Below are positions 32,301 through 40,433 of a DNA stretch of 64,000 nt, piece after piece. This DNA is from Jaenimonas drosophilae (lineage: Eukaryota > Euglenozoa > Kinetoplastea > Trypanosomatida > Trypanosomatidae): assembly GCA_030849065.1 (NCBI GenBank), contig JASAON010001623.1, positions 45,446 through 109,445 on the forward strand. The letters run 5' to 3'. A program made the translations under genes and the position numbers. Below the pieces are notes generated by a model. It worked only from the letters and a program-made list of their open reading frames with translations, did not search any database and had not been told where the DNA came from. How positions within the stretch are numbered: position 1 is the stretch's first letter; each line of letters starts with the position of its first letter.

Positions 32301-33781
32301 GTTTCCGTGAGGGTGATGCTCGAGCGCTCCGTAGCCAACACACCCACCACCCCACACCGCTGCAGGACTGAGAAGTGCAGGAGTGCCGTGGCCATGCCGC
32401 TGAGTACCACGCCCGAGCCAACAGCCTCGGCAATGGTGGTGTAGGAGGCGGAGAGCTGCGCGGCGTCGTGGAGCTCAATCGCCGCCCAGGTGGTGGAGGG
32501 CCCACCGAGGGAGCAGTCCTGCAAGCACACCACACACTCATCACGGCAGCAGAGGCCTGTGCCGCTGAAGCCACCAAAAATGTCGCACTGGCCCAAGAAA
32601 CACTGCGCGCTGCCACTCACTTCGATGGCGCTCATGGCAGAGGAGCAGGCGGCCATGGAGGCACCTCCACCACCACCACCACCACCACCAGCTCCTGTGG
32701 CACCACCCCCTGTAGCGCCACCACCACTCATCAACGCTGGGTTCATGATGCGTGGCTGGCTGCGGCTGGCGGGACGCTGCCCCACCATCGCCACCCACGG
32801 CACCACACTCGCCCCAGCGGTGGTGGTGGCGAGGGAGAAGGCCGTTCCCACACCCGCCATGGGTTGTGCCGACGACTGCAGCATCTGATCATCGGCCGCG
32901 GCGTTTATATCCGCATCATCATCACCACTCCGAGAGCTTCGGCTGCTCCGCAGTGCCGCACCGGCTTGAAGCCAATTGGCGGTGTATTGGCTCACCCGCT
33001 CCTCCTCCTCTCCGGTGGTCGGGGTGCTCGTCCGTGGGCTCGGCGTAGGTGGAAGCAAATGAAGTGGGTGATCGAGCGGGGCATCGCGCGGGGTGGTGGC
33101 GCTACCCGCCCCATCGTTTTGCGGAACGCCGGCCGAAGAGATGGTTGGTGGTAGTGGAGCAGCAGGATGTAACAAGGCGCCAAGACTAATGTATTCCCGA
33201 ATAGAGCCACGATGGCGGTCCTCGGAGAAGCCGCAGCCCACAAAAAAAACGGGCGCCGGGCCGGTGAGCTGCACGCGGGACGTAAAGTGAATGCCAACCA
33301 AGGCCATGGGTGCCTCGGCGTGGATGATGAGCGGGTGTGGCAGCACCACCCGCAGGCTCGGTGAGCGGGAATACTCCTCCGTGGCGCTGTGGTGGTCGTT
33401 GGCGGCGGCACTGCTCATGGTGGTGCGGGATTGAATGAGGCTGCGCGCGCTATCATCCGTGGCGATGGATGGGGACCTTCGCATACCGCTCCTGTGGCTC
33501 ATGGGTGCCCGAATGAGGCACGACGCGCTGTTGTGGATGCGGTGCAGCTTGGCATAGACGAGCTCCTTCTTCAGGGAGGGAGGGGTATCGGCTGAGAGGG
33601 AGGAGGTGATGGCCTCGGAAGCAGCCGGAGACGGTGCTGCATCTCCACGAAGCACAAAAACGGCGTTTTCGTGGATGGCGCCGAAGACGGAGCTCGCCCG
33701 CTCCGGGGAGATGGAGGTGGGAACGGCACCCCATCCACGTACCATGGAGCAGAACTGCTCCCACTGAGCCTTGAGGTCCAT
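26369..33781 (-). CDS. Giant protein with parallel beta-helix-like N-terminal region and long disordered C terminus
   Basis: This 2470-residue protein is not one I recognise. Residues roughly 145-700 contain short repeated segments alternating hydrophobic residues with Gly/Cys turns, such as SGSAQCFLGQCDIFGG followed about 23 residues later by another coil, and VLQRCGVVGVLATERSSITL. This is the pattern of right-handed parallel beta-helix repeats (pectate-lyase/NosD/FBXO11 type). A large Gly/Ala/Thr insertion interrupts them near 350-375. From about 1000 onward the chain is disordered and rich in Ser, Thr, Pro, Ala, Asn and Gln, with one short coiled coil (HLHRDLHEARQAIEVLQSEI) about 650 residues from the end. 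The C-terminal 90 residues are Arg/Glu-rich. No signal peptide or membrane helix is visible. A scaffold or cytoskeletal role would be a guess. Confidence 0.65.
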   Translation of the reverse strand: MDLKAQWEQFCSMVRGWGAVPTSISPERASSVFGAIHENAVFVLRGDAAPSPAASEAITSSLSADTPPSLKKELVYAKLHRIHNSASCLIRAPMSHRSGMRRSPSIATDDSARSLIQSRTTMSSAAANDHHSATEEYSRSPSLRVVLPHPLIIHAEAPMALVGIHFTSRVQLTGPAPVFFVGCGFSEDRHRGSIREYISLGALLHPAAPLPPTISSAGVPQNDGAGSATTPRDAPLDHPLHLLPPTPSPRTSTPTTGEEEERVSQYTANWLQAGAALRSSRSSRSGDDDADINAAADDQMLQSSAQPMAGVGTAFSLATTTAGASVVPWVAMVGQRPASRSQPRIMNPALMSGGGATGGGATGAGGGGGGGGGASMAACSSAMSAIEVSGSAQCFLGQCDIFGGFSGTGLCCRDECVVCLQDCSLGGPSTTWAAIELHDAAQLSASYTTIAEAVGSGVVLSGMATALLHFSVLQRCGVVGVLATERSSITLTETDVEMSGSGINLAASAHASCHLEKCVLTARLPVGSVMGKPALDGTTAAHVGAEEEEDEQQDAAPPAPLPATTTSAEVEARLVDLLRTDLHIISHHYGGGGIPFCSQSIVVVDQAQVTLEECELACRIPTNTPAPSTDVSSLTTVATATPLPTAGTPGFTSASTSVDVLAWLPSDVESLAAGILTRHSITRQQVGDFIHRIRQPLVHESGGLMPRSQCGGSHNSTSSRLSQRVLPWLHPERVYSMEFSAYPSSNISDELLGTTSSKRILREEEEDGQLAMFGSLLSLGAHPAMLAAGGVCHVTARDAAHVRLQRCIIALHDYTMTTGPPMTVKMPFMNPAALNSPTSPLPVSAATPTNPATSAGEAVAPPPPPPPPQTTTTATSDAPSVSAPPRSQPCVGVLADLTPFASCPLDLSRPTALRPSLLTTSGSGSPGQPPAVSPTSTTELSSDLSRPSLSTARLTVESERNVVIFEAPSNARREDCPRSRQHHLGNNWAMVMICPTDLAGCEAAWPAGGPAEELAMRQLMAVGLENEWVAVAVEVEEEEETDRGPSPSSPNLPTTAPQLTTTLGPESTTSSSGTAVGESEVDPDLTPADGTSTNNNNNNTNNNNGRSTSGGKSAMASSSSSHRSSRPRPLDHIHIHGNIFLNPRHPATDLLEIHRERICTNLTTFARHNALHLEELYFIPTHTAAVSDNGTDGGEDDAEHHRTTANSTPERATTTTTTTTTTSMMDVGTSPKVAAIHLTLRSEMILGDVDAPPMAAERLLHSEGADSAQQQQQQQPDAVVVREAATLDLSDAEDGRQTPIAATVVVGGGGSPESTATPRRRTQPGSLLHSPSANTSAASSCQSEIVLSERFGGSPMAMAAGDGSTPAYVRSPAGAESVERSGSLSFRNGGWQKKLATPLSPGDSPRTLQRSTSGLRPVFLLDEAMVADVGRPTFSTVVSPTSLPTTTTTTTTATTSASTAISSMVAMSEYSPPRSMGMMEEVGHLTPANTCSVAHYKEELIHAMHEVILGHPPPHPTHSATADDAADDDGSGVVAVDAASSRVDESHESPSPPRTCAGDPIRTQPPSQRPSVSVEELMRAGPRSPTTPNTLEAFTLHSSGKGSLETQRPEDVFCMMEPATDSRSEESGESPHLQRDEVLSEDVVVATAEEDEVVRGALESTVGPSSPVETEGADVSPPREVQVHEEEEDEDEDVVGNVAFTNPNHMVIPSQRLHSPPSPPPFTATSSCSPSTYPAASSPQMLSAYLLPEILGAEVAHLDNNSFCSTVRPESTDRRLSYRARMLSLSTDDSPDVPGSSTALHLHRDLHEARQAIEVLQSEIHELKQMLLPATPPHVAMAANASTTLNAADESGPIETPRTARGPTTVEVFNETASPRMVLAMQNQQQPMMLVEVEAPRGSTSHDVPASIQVPNTHDGSSSEGSPMMISRQTTDAPPPPPQQQQQQDSWSRTRGTDSGGGEDELLTDTSASFFQGQPGDGGSASPLGAGATTSTAPFTPPPLSPTPKQRRAAARAKESAKRSTSTHHRLPAKVAATTERLASPAPRPKPATKDKKRGPATTSTTPSRPRPPPLTPPTHTTATTTTAPPQRTTTLPHPSRRDLLQSMADYSPPVAHGGSSFAHALQHLIRGTTSPGGCAAAALLRSRGGPATPITPRDGAHVDGQTASAQRWGSDLLAQLVKIHKQPMGSTQPLHQQKQVPLRGAMSAPREMWRSPYAPPPPTATSSSSSSNTTTAAAEPTSIHRRAASASSPLSSHPVFGQRCDIDGNTTAPPHPYHDSRGEEKRMEEPTATTTPSPASAPFHDPQNSSAEPHASSTAEHRRRLRPASALPPQTSKNDPHGPTPSSSSSYASPPAAAANTPEATTTSMRSCYISPWMQDENHHHDDDDAMQRRNEPLPVGPARLHVRYVQAQRARQAWDAFADAMEDDALEQRRLSPERQSGMIERLYAHPLREALQRAKRMEKNTPSSVVS

Positions 33782-34506
33782 CCAACCAACGTTGACGTTG
33801 TTGTTGTTGCTGTTGGCGTGGCGAATCAGGCGGAAGAGTTCTCGCGACTGACTGTTGTGTGGGGGTGAGGGGAATTAGCGCGCGTTAATTTGTTGGTCAG
33901 TCCGTATCTCGCCGACATGCAGTGGAAGGAAGATTGAGATGAAGCAGTGAGTAGTGTATCTCTCTCTCTCTGTGTGTGTGTGTCTCTGTGTGTGTGTGTG
34001 TGTGTCGCTGAACGTACCGCAAGTAGCTGTAGCTGAAGACTAGTTTGGGTGAGGAGAAGGAAGGAGGAATCACTGCCTCCCAACTGTTGTTTGTGTGTGT
34101 GTGTGTGTGTATGATCTCTATCTAGCCTCGGTGAGTATCGAAGAGCGGAACAACGTCTGCACACTTCACCGAGCCTGCCGGAAGAAGAAGAAGAAAAGAG
34201 AAAAGGAGAGACAAAAGCCGATGTGTGTTCTACGGCTGCTACGAGAACATGATGCGTGAATGAAGAAGAGGGAATGAGCACGATGATGCCAGTTGGTAGG
34301 GTAGTGGTGTGGCATGAGCACAACCGTCAACGGTTGGAGAACAAGATAGATAGGACCTACAACCAAATGTTCCAATGGGAACAGGTGTAGAGGGGTAGAG
34401 GGGGTGCGCGCTCTCACAGACTGGCACACACACACACATGCCCGCCAGCAGCAGCAGCACTCTTCCACGGCCCACACCGTCATGTGGAGATGGGATGTAC
34501 GTGTGC
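33782..34506. other. Intergenic region
   Basis: A 725-base gap. It has a (TTG)n tract at 33799-33809, CT/GT microsatellites at 33959-34003, a GT run at 34090-34110 and an AGA-rich stretch at 34183-34202. No gene recognised; open frames on the minus strand are repeat-derived. Confidence 0.5.
33959..34003. repeat. CT/GT compound microsatellite
   Basis: Alternating CT and GT tracts in the gap between the giant beta-helix protein gene and the SET gene. Confidence 0.7.
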
Positions 34507-36039
34507 TCATTCCGGGGGAAAGAGCTGCGCACGGGTATCAACGCGGCGCTCCGCCACAATGGCCGCCACCTCACGCAAGTCCCGCTCGCTGTAAAAGGCA
34601 TCGCACGGCGGCACGAAGCCCCACTGCAGCTGCCAACGAGCGCGGCCCTCCTCACTCTCAATCTCCTGGTGCGCTGCATCATGCGGGGCATCCGTCTTGC
34701 TGGTGCGTGTGGGGAAGAGATCCCCCACCACCTTGTGCAGGTCTGCCTCCTCCACCCGCCCGGCAGCAGCTCCTCGTCCTTGTTGTTGGCCATCCCTTTC
34801 CAGCCCGGGCGGTCGTGGAGGTGGTGGGGAGCGGTCAGCGGCACGGTAGCACCCATCTGGGGCGGACGCGTAGCACAGCGTGAGCTCCTCCCCCGGGTGG
34901 AGATCGCGCAGGGCAAAGAGATGAATGTAGGGCTCATAGAGCCACTGGAGCTCCACCCCGGCGAGGAGGTTATCGAGGATATCGAGGCCACAGAAGGCAG
35001 ACGGGGTGCTGATGGTGTAGTGCGTGTTGGGCAGCGGTGAGTGGTTGAGCTTGTCCAGCAGCGGGACGAGGGTGGCGGCCCCGGCACGTCGGGAGAGCAC
35101 CGCGCTGACCCACCAGGCATACTCTGCTGGAGAGGAGAGGTGGCGCTCGAGGTAGGGGCTCAGAGGCTGCCCTTCACGCGACTGAAGAAAACGCCACAGT
35201 GCCCAGGCGGGGCTCTGCTCTCCGCCACCTCCTACAGCTGTGGTTGTTGTTGTTGCTGTTGTGGGCAACAGCTGCTCCATGTCGGCCTGCTGCAAGAAGG
35301 GGAGGTTGCGGCAGGGCACGATGCTCTGCTTGAGGTACTCCACATACCCGTGGTGGCTGGCGGAGGGGCCCTCCTCGGCCACAGCGACGAGCTGGCCAAT
35401 GAGATCCTCGACGTGGAGGAAGTAGGTGAGGAGCGGATCTGGGGTCTGTGCGGATGGAGGCTGGGCAAAGAAGGCGGCGTCGGTCGGGATGCTGAGGAGG
35501 AACATGCCGGCAGGGATGGGGTGAGTGGCCACAAAGCGGCTGCTCTCCGCCTCCGTCGTTGGACGTGGAGAGGGAGGCGAGGATGATGGCGGTGTTGTTG
35601 TTCCTGGTGGGCTCAAGGCCACAAAGGGGGAGCAGAGAATGTGGAGGTCCTTGACGGCCGAACGCAGCAGCGCTCGGTCCTGCTCCCGGGGCTGCAGGTA
35701 CAGGTTCTTGCGGGCACCTGGCGGGGAGTCGTGGTGCAGCGGCCAGCGCCACCCATCCTTGGTGGAGCACACGGCGTTGGAAATGATCAAGGGTGCTGGT
35801 TTGGTGGAGCTCTCCGCATGGAAACGTCGTTGTGCCAACTTGTGCTGACCTTCACGCCACGTGCGCAGAGACCTCGCACCCATGCCCAACTCATGCGCGA
35901 AGAAGTCAAGCACACGCTCGCCCTCATTCGCGTTGGTGGGCTCAGGCGGGAAGGTGACGGATTGTGCGGCGAAGAGCTGCGTCAGTCGCGGAACGGAGGC
36001 GTGGAGGTTCTGCAGCAGCAAACGTCTTCCCGATGGCAT
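34507..36039 (-). CDS. SET-domain protein methyltransferase (SETD3/SETD6/LSMT type)
   Basis: This 510-residue protein carries a SET domain of the Rubisco-LSMT/SETD6 type, interrupted by an alpha-helical insert. The N-SET part (about 168-190) reads FVATHPIPAGMFLLSIP. The helical iSET lies at about 200-310. The catalytic C-SET holds the NH motif in LLDKLNHSP (327-335) and the GEELTLCY motif (383-390), whose Tyr is the usual catalytic tyrosine. Members methylate lysine (or, in SETD3, actin histidine) using S-adenosylmethionine. Residues 1-160 are less conserved, and the last 110 are polar and Arg-rich without a clear substrate-binding domain. A short Thr/Gly run (260-274) is inserted. The substrate cannot be deduced. 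The start is the first ATG. Confidence 0.82.
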   Translation of the reverse strand: MPSGRRLLLQNLHASVPRLTQLFAAQSVTFPPEPTNANEGERVLDFFAHELGMGARSLRTWREGQHKLAQRRFHAESSTKPAPLIISNAVCSTKDGWRWPLHHDSPPGARKNLYLQPREQDRALLRSAVKDLHILCSPFVALSPPGTTTPPSSSPPSPRPTTEAESSRFVATHPIPAGMFLLSIPTDAAFFAQPPSAQTPDPLLTYFLHVEDLIGQLVAVAEEGPSASHHGYVEYLKQSIVPCRNLPFLQQADMEQLLPTTATTTTTAVGGGGEQSPAWALWRFLQSREGQPLSPYLERHLSSPAEYAWWVSAVLSRRAGAATLVPLLDKLNHSPLPNTHYTISTPSAFCGLDILDNLLAGVELQWLYEPYIHLFALRDLHPGEELTLCYASAPDGCYRAADRSPPPPRPPGLERDGQQQGRGAAAGRVEEADLHKVVGDLFPTRTSKTDAPHDAAHQEIESEEGRARWQLQWGFVPPCDAFYSERDLREVAAIVAERRVDTRAQLFPPE

Positions 36040-36488
36040 GTGGTGATGGTGATGAGGGCCGCCAACAGACCTGTACGTGAAGGGCTACGGCAGCTCTCTC
36101 TCTCTCTCTCTGTGGAGATGCTCTGCATGTACGTGGCCGCAGCACAGCGAGCCAGGGTACGAGAGCAGGTGGGGAACCTCTTGAAGAAGAAAAAGCAAAG
36201 CGCATGGAAGAAGGATGTGGAGGAGTTGGTGTGCAAGCGCACTACGCAGGTCAAGCAGAAGATGTAACATGTGTGAGTGTGCGTGTGTGCCCGCCGATTA
36301 CTGTGTGTGTTGTTGGTGTTGGGCCGTTCCCTCCCAACGACTCAAGTAGCCGGCAGGATGTCGGCGGCAATGAAAAAGAGAAGAAGAAGAAAAAAAGAAT
36401 CAAGTAAATATGCCACGACGTACCACTTCTCGTGAAGGGGAAGGAAGAGTGAGTAGTAGTTGGGGGTCCAGGCAAGTGGTGTAGCTCA
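36040..36488. other. Intergenic region
   Basis: A 449-base gap with a CT run at 36091-36112, GTGT-rich sequence at 36270-36320 and an A/G-rich tract at 36373-36400. No gene seen. Confidence 0.5.
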
Positions 36489-39400
36489 TCACGCCCTCGT
36501 GTTGCGCAGCGTCTTCCACGCCTCCAACAAGCTGGTTGGGCTTGGCTGGGCATCCACGGGGCAGGGATGCTGCTGCAGGCTAGAGAGGAGCTCCTCCGTG
36601 GTGGGGGGCAGCTCAGCATCATCTTCAGCATCGGTCGGGGCCACGCACTCCACCACCGCGGCAGCAAGAAGATGGCCAAGGATGTGGAGCTCCATGAGAT
36701 AGCGTGCGGCGGCATCGGTGGTGCCGCCCATCAGCATCGCCACACGTGAAAGGAGGTCTTTGCCCGTGTGAGACAACGATGGCCTCTCCCCATCCAACCA
36801 CAAGTGGTCTTGGAAGAGCAGCGTGGCTCCTTCCGTGCGCACGTAGGTGCGGAGCACCGCCACAAGATGCTTGTGGAGGGCGGGCACCATCTTGGCTAAC
36901 ATGGTGAGAAGTGCGAGCACGTGCTCGAGGACGGAGCCCAAGTAGGCTCGGCCAAGACCTTCTCCCTCTGACTTGTTGTGCTGCTTCAGCACCGTCTGCG
37001 CCACGAGGGCGAGGAAGTGGAGCACCGCGCTCGGCCGTGTGGGTGGGCAGTAGGCCACGCTCGCCGTCGGATGGCGGTAGAGCTGCGTGCAGGTGCGGAG
37101 GAAGCGTTGCAGCGTCTCGCGGCAGTCGTCGGGGAGGTCCTTGGGTGAGGCCGCGTCGCCATTGCCCTCAAGATGGAGCATCGGGATGAATACCGCACGC
37201 GGGCCCCAGAAGAGCTCCGTGGAGGCGCTGAGCAAGGCAGCGGGGGTGGTGATTGGGTGTGCCTCCACCTCTTCACGGCTGAGCCGCCGCGCGAGGTCAT
37301 CGGCTCCATGCGCGATGAAGTTGTCCGCGATCGTTCCCGCCTTGGCAGGACGAAAGCGGCGCATTGTGGCTCGCAGACTCTCAAAACGTGTGTTCGTCAT
37401 AGCCAGCGGCAGTGTGCCACGGGCCCAGGAGAAGGCCACACGTCGTGGTACGAAGTAGCTCGCCGCCTCCATCACCCCAAAGGCCTTGATGAGGCGGGTG
37501 GGCAGAGAGCCCTCGCTGAGTGATGAGCCTCCCTCGAAGCCGTAGGGGAGCTCCACCACCAACCCTGTGTTGCGTGCGCTGTTTGCCTGGTAGGCGGCGT
37601 CGGGGTCAAGAAGGTCGTAGGCCTCGGGCCACATGCGCTGGACGAACTCCTTCGTGAGGCGCGGTGCGTCGATGCCAACGGCAGAAGAAGATGAAGGTAC
37701 GCATGAAGACGTGGTGGAGAAGGTGATGCGAAGTTGGTGGCCGGCAGGAACGTCCACCACAACGGCAAAGGCTGCGGCCTCGGCCGCCTCATCCTCGCGA
37801 TCCACGAGAGGCACCGTCGTCGTGGAGGCATCCTCCGTTGACGGCGTGTTTGTGGCGTTGTGGCGCACCACACGTACGTGAGCCTCGGAATTAGACCATG
37901 CAGAAGCAGGAAGCTCCCACAGGGGCTGGGCATCGCTCTCCTTCTTGTGCAGCGTGCTGCCCACCCACTGGGGAATGGGTGAGGCGCTGCCACGCGAGGA
38001 GCGGGCTTGGGCGTCAGCCTCCAGCTGCGTGGCAGAAAGCGGCACCAACGACACCACTGGACGAGCCTCTGCCTCTTCTCCCTCGGTGGTGTTGGCATGA
38101 TGATCCTCCATGTGGAGGTACAAGGCGGGAAGCTGCACATCATCAAGCGGGTCAGCGCCGCCGCCGCCGCCGCTTGTGATGGCACCGCCATCCACAACAA
38201 TGGCCTCCGCCTCCGCCACGCTTGATGGTCGCAGGACGTAGAGCCACGTACCCTTCCATGGCCCGGCCAGACGGCCCTCACGTGCGTGGCCATTGAGAAG
38301 ACGGCCCGCGCGGCGGCCTTCCTCTGTTTCATCATCTGCCACGCTCGCCATGCCAACGAAGGGCCCGTTCATCAGGCTTGGTGAGGCTGCGTGGGGCCAA
38401 TGAGCCGTCTTTGCCCGGCACGCCCCGCCTGGCCCGCCGCAGCATCGCGCAATAGCAACACGCGCGGCGTGGATCTGCTCGTCAAAGGATGTGTGGCCAA
38501 TGGCGCGGCGCATGGGGGAGAAGGAGGCGTCATTGAAGATGTCCTGCAACGCCACGAGCACATCTCGGGCACCTAAATCCACATGCCACTCCCCATTCTC
38601 CTTGGCGGAGCTCTTCTTGGGCCGAGGTGCGCCCGATTTGGCCGTCGTCGCTGTTGTTGTTGTTGCGACAGCACGTCGGGGCGGTGCATAGCTGAGGAAA
38701 ATACTGTTCTTCTGCCCTTGCTCACTCACCATGAGGGCACTGTGGGGCATCGGCACCCACACATGCACCTGTGGGGCAAGATGGGGGTACCGCACCGGGA
38801 AGGCCACCGTGAGTGGGATGGGTAGGCCAGCAAAGGGGCCATCACGTGGGCTGACGAGAAGGTGCCACTGGGCGAGGAGCTGCACGTGATCGGGCGGGTA
38901 GTTGCGGGTACAGTGGATGCCCACACCGGGAACGGGGTCCTCCATGAGGGCGGCGAGCTCCGCGCCAAGACGCGCGCATGGCTCCACCTCAGCCTCCTCG
39001 GGCAGTGCTGGTGTGGGTGGTACCACGGCCCCTTCCTTCTTTTCCTCCTGTGCAGCAGCAGCAGCAGCAGCAGAGGCTGGAGTCGGTGTGGCGGTTGCCA
39101 CAACCACAGGCGGCTGAATCATAGCCTTGAAGGTGCTCAGTGTGAAGGGCTCCCCGCTATCAGGACGGTACTTAAGCGGGTGGATGGCGGTTGGGGTGGA
39201 GGCACGTGAGTTGCTCGTTCCATGGCCACTTCCCACAGACTCAGCACCGCGCGTGGATTGGGGAGAGACGGGGAGGTCCAGCGGGGAGCCGGCGTCGTCC
39301 TTCTCGAGGGAAGAGGTGGCGGCGTTGGAGTCAGAGGGCTCCGCGGTGGCATCCGCTTCATGAACCGTGGGCTCATCCAGCACGTGCTTCTCCTCCTCCT

Positions 39401-40433
39401 TCTCCTGCTCCTGCTCCTCCGCATCAGCCTCTGCCTCTGGCAGGGTGGCGGAGGTGGTGGTTGGGTCGGGGGAATGCGTCATTGGGTTGGAGTAGCCTTC
39501 ATCCTCGGTGGATGCCTGCACCTCGGCTGAAGCAGCGGAATCGTGTACCGCTGCTTCCACCTCCTCGGCGGCGGCAGACTTCTGTGCGCCATCCTCTGCC
39601 GGTGCCACAGCCGCCTCCTCATCCACCTCGTCGAGCTCGGCCAACTCTTCATCAACGTTCGCATCGTCGTCGGCATCTTTGGCTATCTCCGCCACCTCAG
39701 CGAGGACGCGCTCACGCAGCAGCTCCTCCTCCTTCTGCTTCTTGCGCTTGGCCACTGTGGCGCGCTTTCGGAGCTGTGGGAGCTGCTCAATCATTGCCGC
39801 CTGCTGCTTCGAGGGCTGCTTGCTGCCCGACATGAGCTTCTTCTTCACGTCGTTGGCCGCCTTCAACGCCTTCTCGGCCGTATCCACCTCCTCCGCCGCA
39901 TCAGCACTACGCGCTTCAATGAAGCGCTCGAGGAGCTCATCTGCCTCTTGCTGCACCCGACGGCGTTTGCTTGGGCTGGCATCTTCCAGCACGGCGTACC
40001 GCGCCACAAGAGCCTCCACCACCTCCTCAATCGGTGTTGTGGCGGTGATGTCAATGGACGGGAAGGCATCCGAATCGGAGGCGGCCTCGGAGGAGTGTGT
40101 GCTCGCCGCCCGTCTCCGTCGTGGCGCGGGTGGATTGGGCGTGTTGTTGTTGCTGTTGTTGGCCCCACCATGGCCAGCCGGAGAAGGCTGAGGTGTTGCA
40201 CGTGGAAGGCTCTGGCTAGGCATGCGGCCCAGTCGTAGCTCCTCCAGCTCATGGAGTTGGTGAGGGAAGAAGGCGATGATGGCGCGCTGCTCCTCCGTGA
40301 GCTCCACCTCGGGAAGGCTGCCGGAGCAGAAGGAGTCATAGAGGGGCTGATTGCGCTCCACGCTGGCACGTACGCGGCGGTACATCTCCGCCACCTGTGC
40401 CTGTCGTCGTGCTACTTCACCAGCAGACGTCAT
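36489..40433 (-). CDS. Large protein with a UBC/UEV-like domain lacking the E2 catalytic motif
   Basis: This protein of about 1314 residues has three parts. Residues 1-450 are charged, with coiled-coil stretches (about 160-260) and long Glu/Ala/Asp-rich regions. Residues about 485-640 look like a ubiquitin-conjugating fold: a first helix RLGAELAALMEDP, a strand pair around WHLLVSPRDGPFAG, and the F-P-x-x-Y-P core FPVRYPHLAPQVHV. The HPN motif is replaced by the MPH segment, and no catalytic Cys follows at the expected place, so this resembles a UEV-type inactive variant. The remaining 670 residues are mostly alpha-helical near the end and unrecognised. The frame reaches 40445 only through a TTG codon; the first ATG is at 40433. 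A role in ubiquitin binding or as an E2 cofactor is an inference. Confidence 0.68.
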   Translation of the reverse strand: MTSAGEVARRQAQVAEMYRRVRASVERNQPLYDSFCSGSLPEVELTEEQRAIIAFFPHQLHELEELRLGRMPSQSLPRATPQPSPAGHGGANNSNNNTPNPPAPRRRRAASTHSSEAASDSDAFPSIDITATTPIEEVVEALVARYAVLEDASPSKRRRVQQEADELLERFIEARSADAAEEVDTAEKALKAANDVKKKLMSGSKQPSKQQAAMIEQLPQLRKRATVAKRKKQKEEELLRERVLAEVAEIAKDADDDANVDEELAELDEVDEEAAVAPAEDGAQKSAAAEEVEAAVHDSAASAEVQASTEDEGYSNPMTHSPDPTTTSATLPEAEADAEEQEQEKEEEKHVLDEPTVHEADATAEPSDSNAATSSLEKDDAGSPLDLPVSPQSTRGAESVGSGHGTSNSRASTPTAIHPLKYRPDSGEPFTLSTFKAMIQPPVVVATATPTPASAAAAAAAQEEKKEGAVVPPTPALPEEAEVEPCARLGAELAALMEDPVPGVGIHCTRNYPPDHVQLLAQWHLLVSPRDGPFAGLPIPLTVAFPVRYPHLAPQVHVWVPMPHSALMVSEQGQKNSIFLSYAPPRRAVATTTTATTAKSGAPRPKKSSAKENGEWHVDLGARDVLVALQDIFNDASFSPMRRAIGHTSFDEQIHAARVAIARCCGGPGGACRAKTAHWPHAASPSLMNGPFVGMASVADDETEEGRRAGRLLNGHAREGRLAGPWKGTWLYVLRPSSVAEAEAIVVDGGAITSGGGGGADPLDDVQLPALYLHMEDHHANTTEGEEAEARPVVSLVPLSATQLEADAQARSSRGSASPIPQWVGSTLHKKESDAQPLWELPASAWSNSEAHVRVVRHNATNTPSTEDASTTTVPLVDREDEAAEAAAFAVVVDVPAGHQLRITFSTTSSCVPSSSSAVGIDAPRLTKEFVQRMWPEAYDLLDPDAAYQANSARNTGLVVELPYGFEGGSSLSEGSLPTRLIKAFGVMEAASYFVPRRVAFSWARGTLPLAMTNTRFESLRATMRRFRPAKAGTIADNFIAHGADDLARRLSREEVEAHPITTPAALLSASTELFWGPRAVFIPMLHLEGNGDAASPKDLPDDCRETLQRFLRTCTQLYRHPTASVAYCPPTRPSAVLHFLALVAQTVLKQHNKSEGEGLGRAYLGSVLEHVLALLTMLAKMVPALHKHLVAVLRTYVRTEGATLLFQDHLWLDGERPSLSHTGKDLLSRVAMLMGGTTDAAARYLMELHILGHLLAAAVVECVAPTDAEDDAELPPTTEELLSSLQQHPCPVDAQPSPTSLLEAWKTLRNTRA

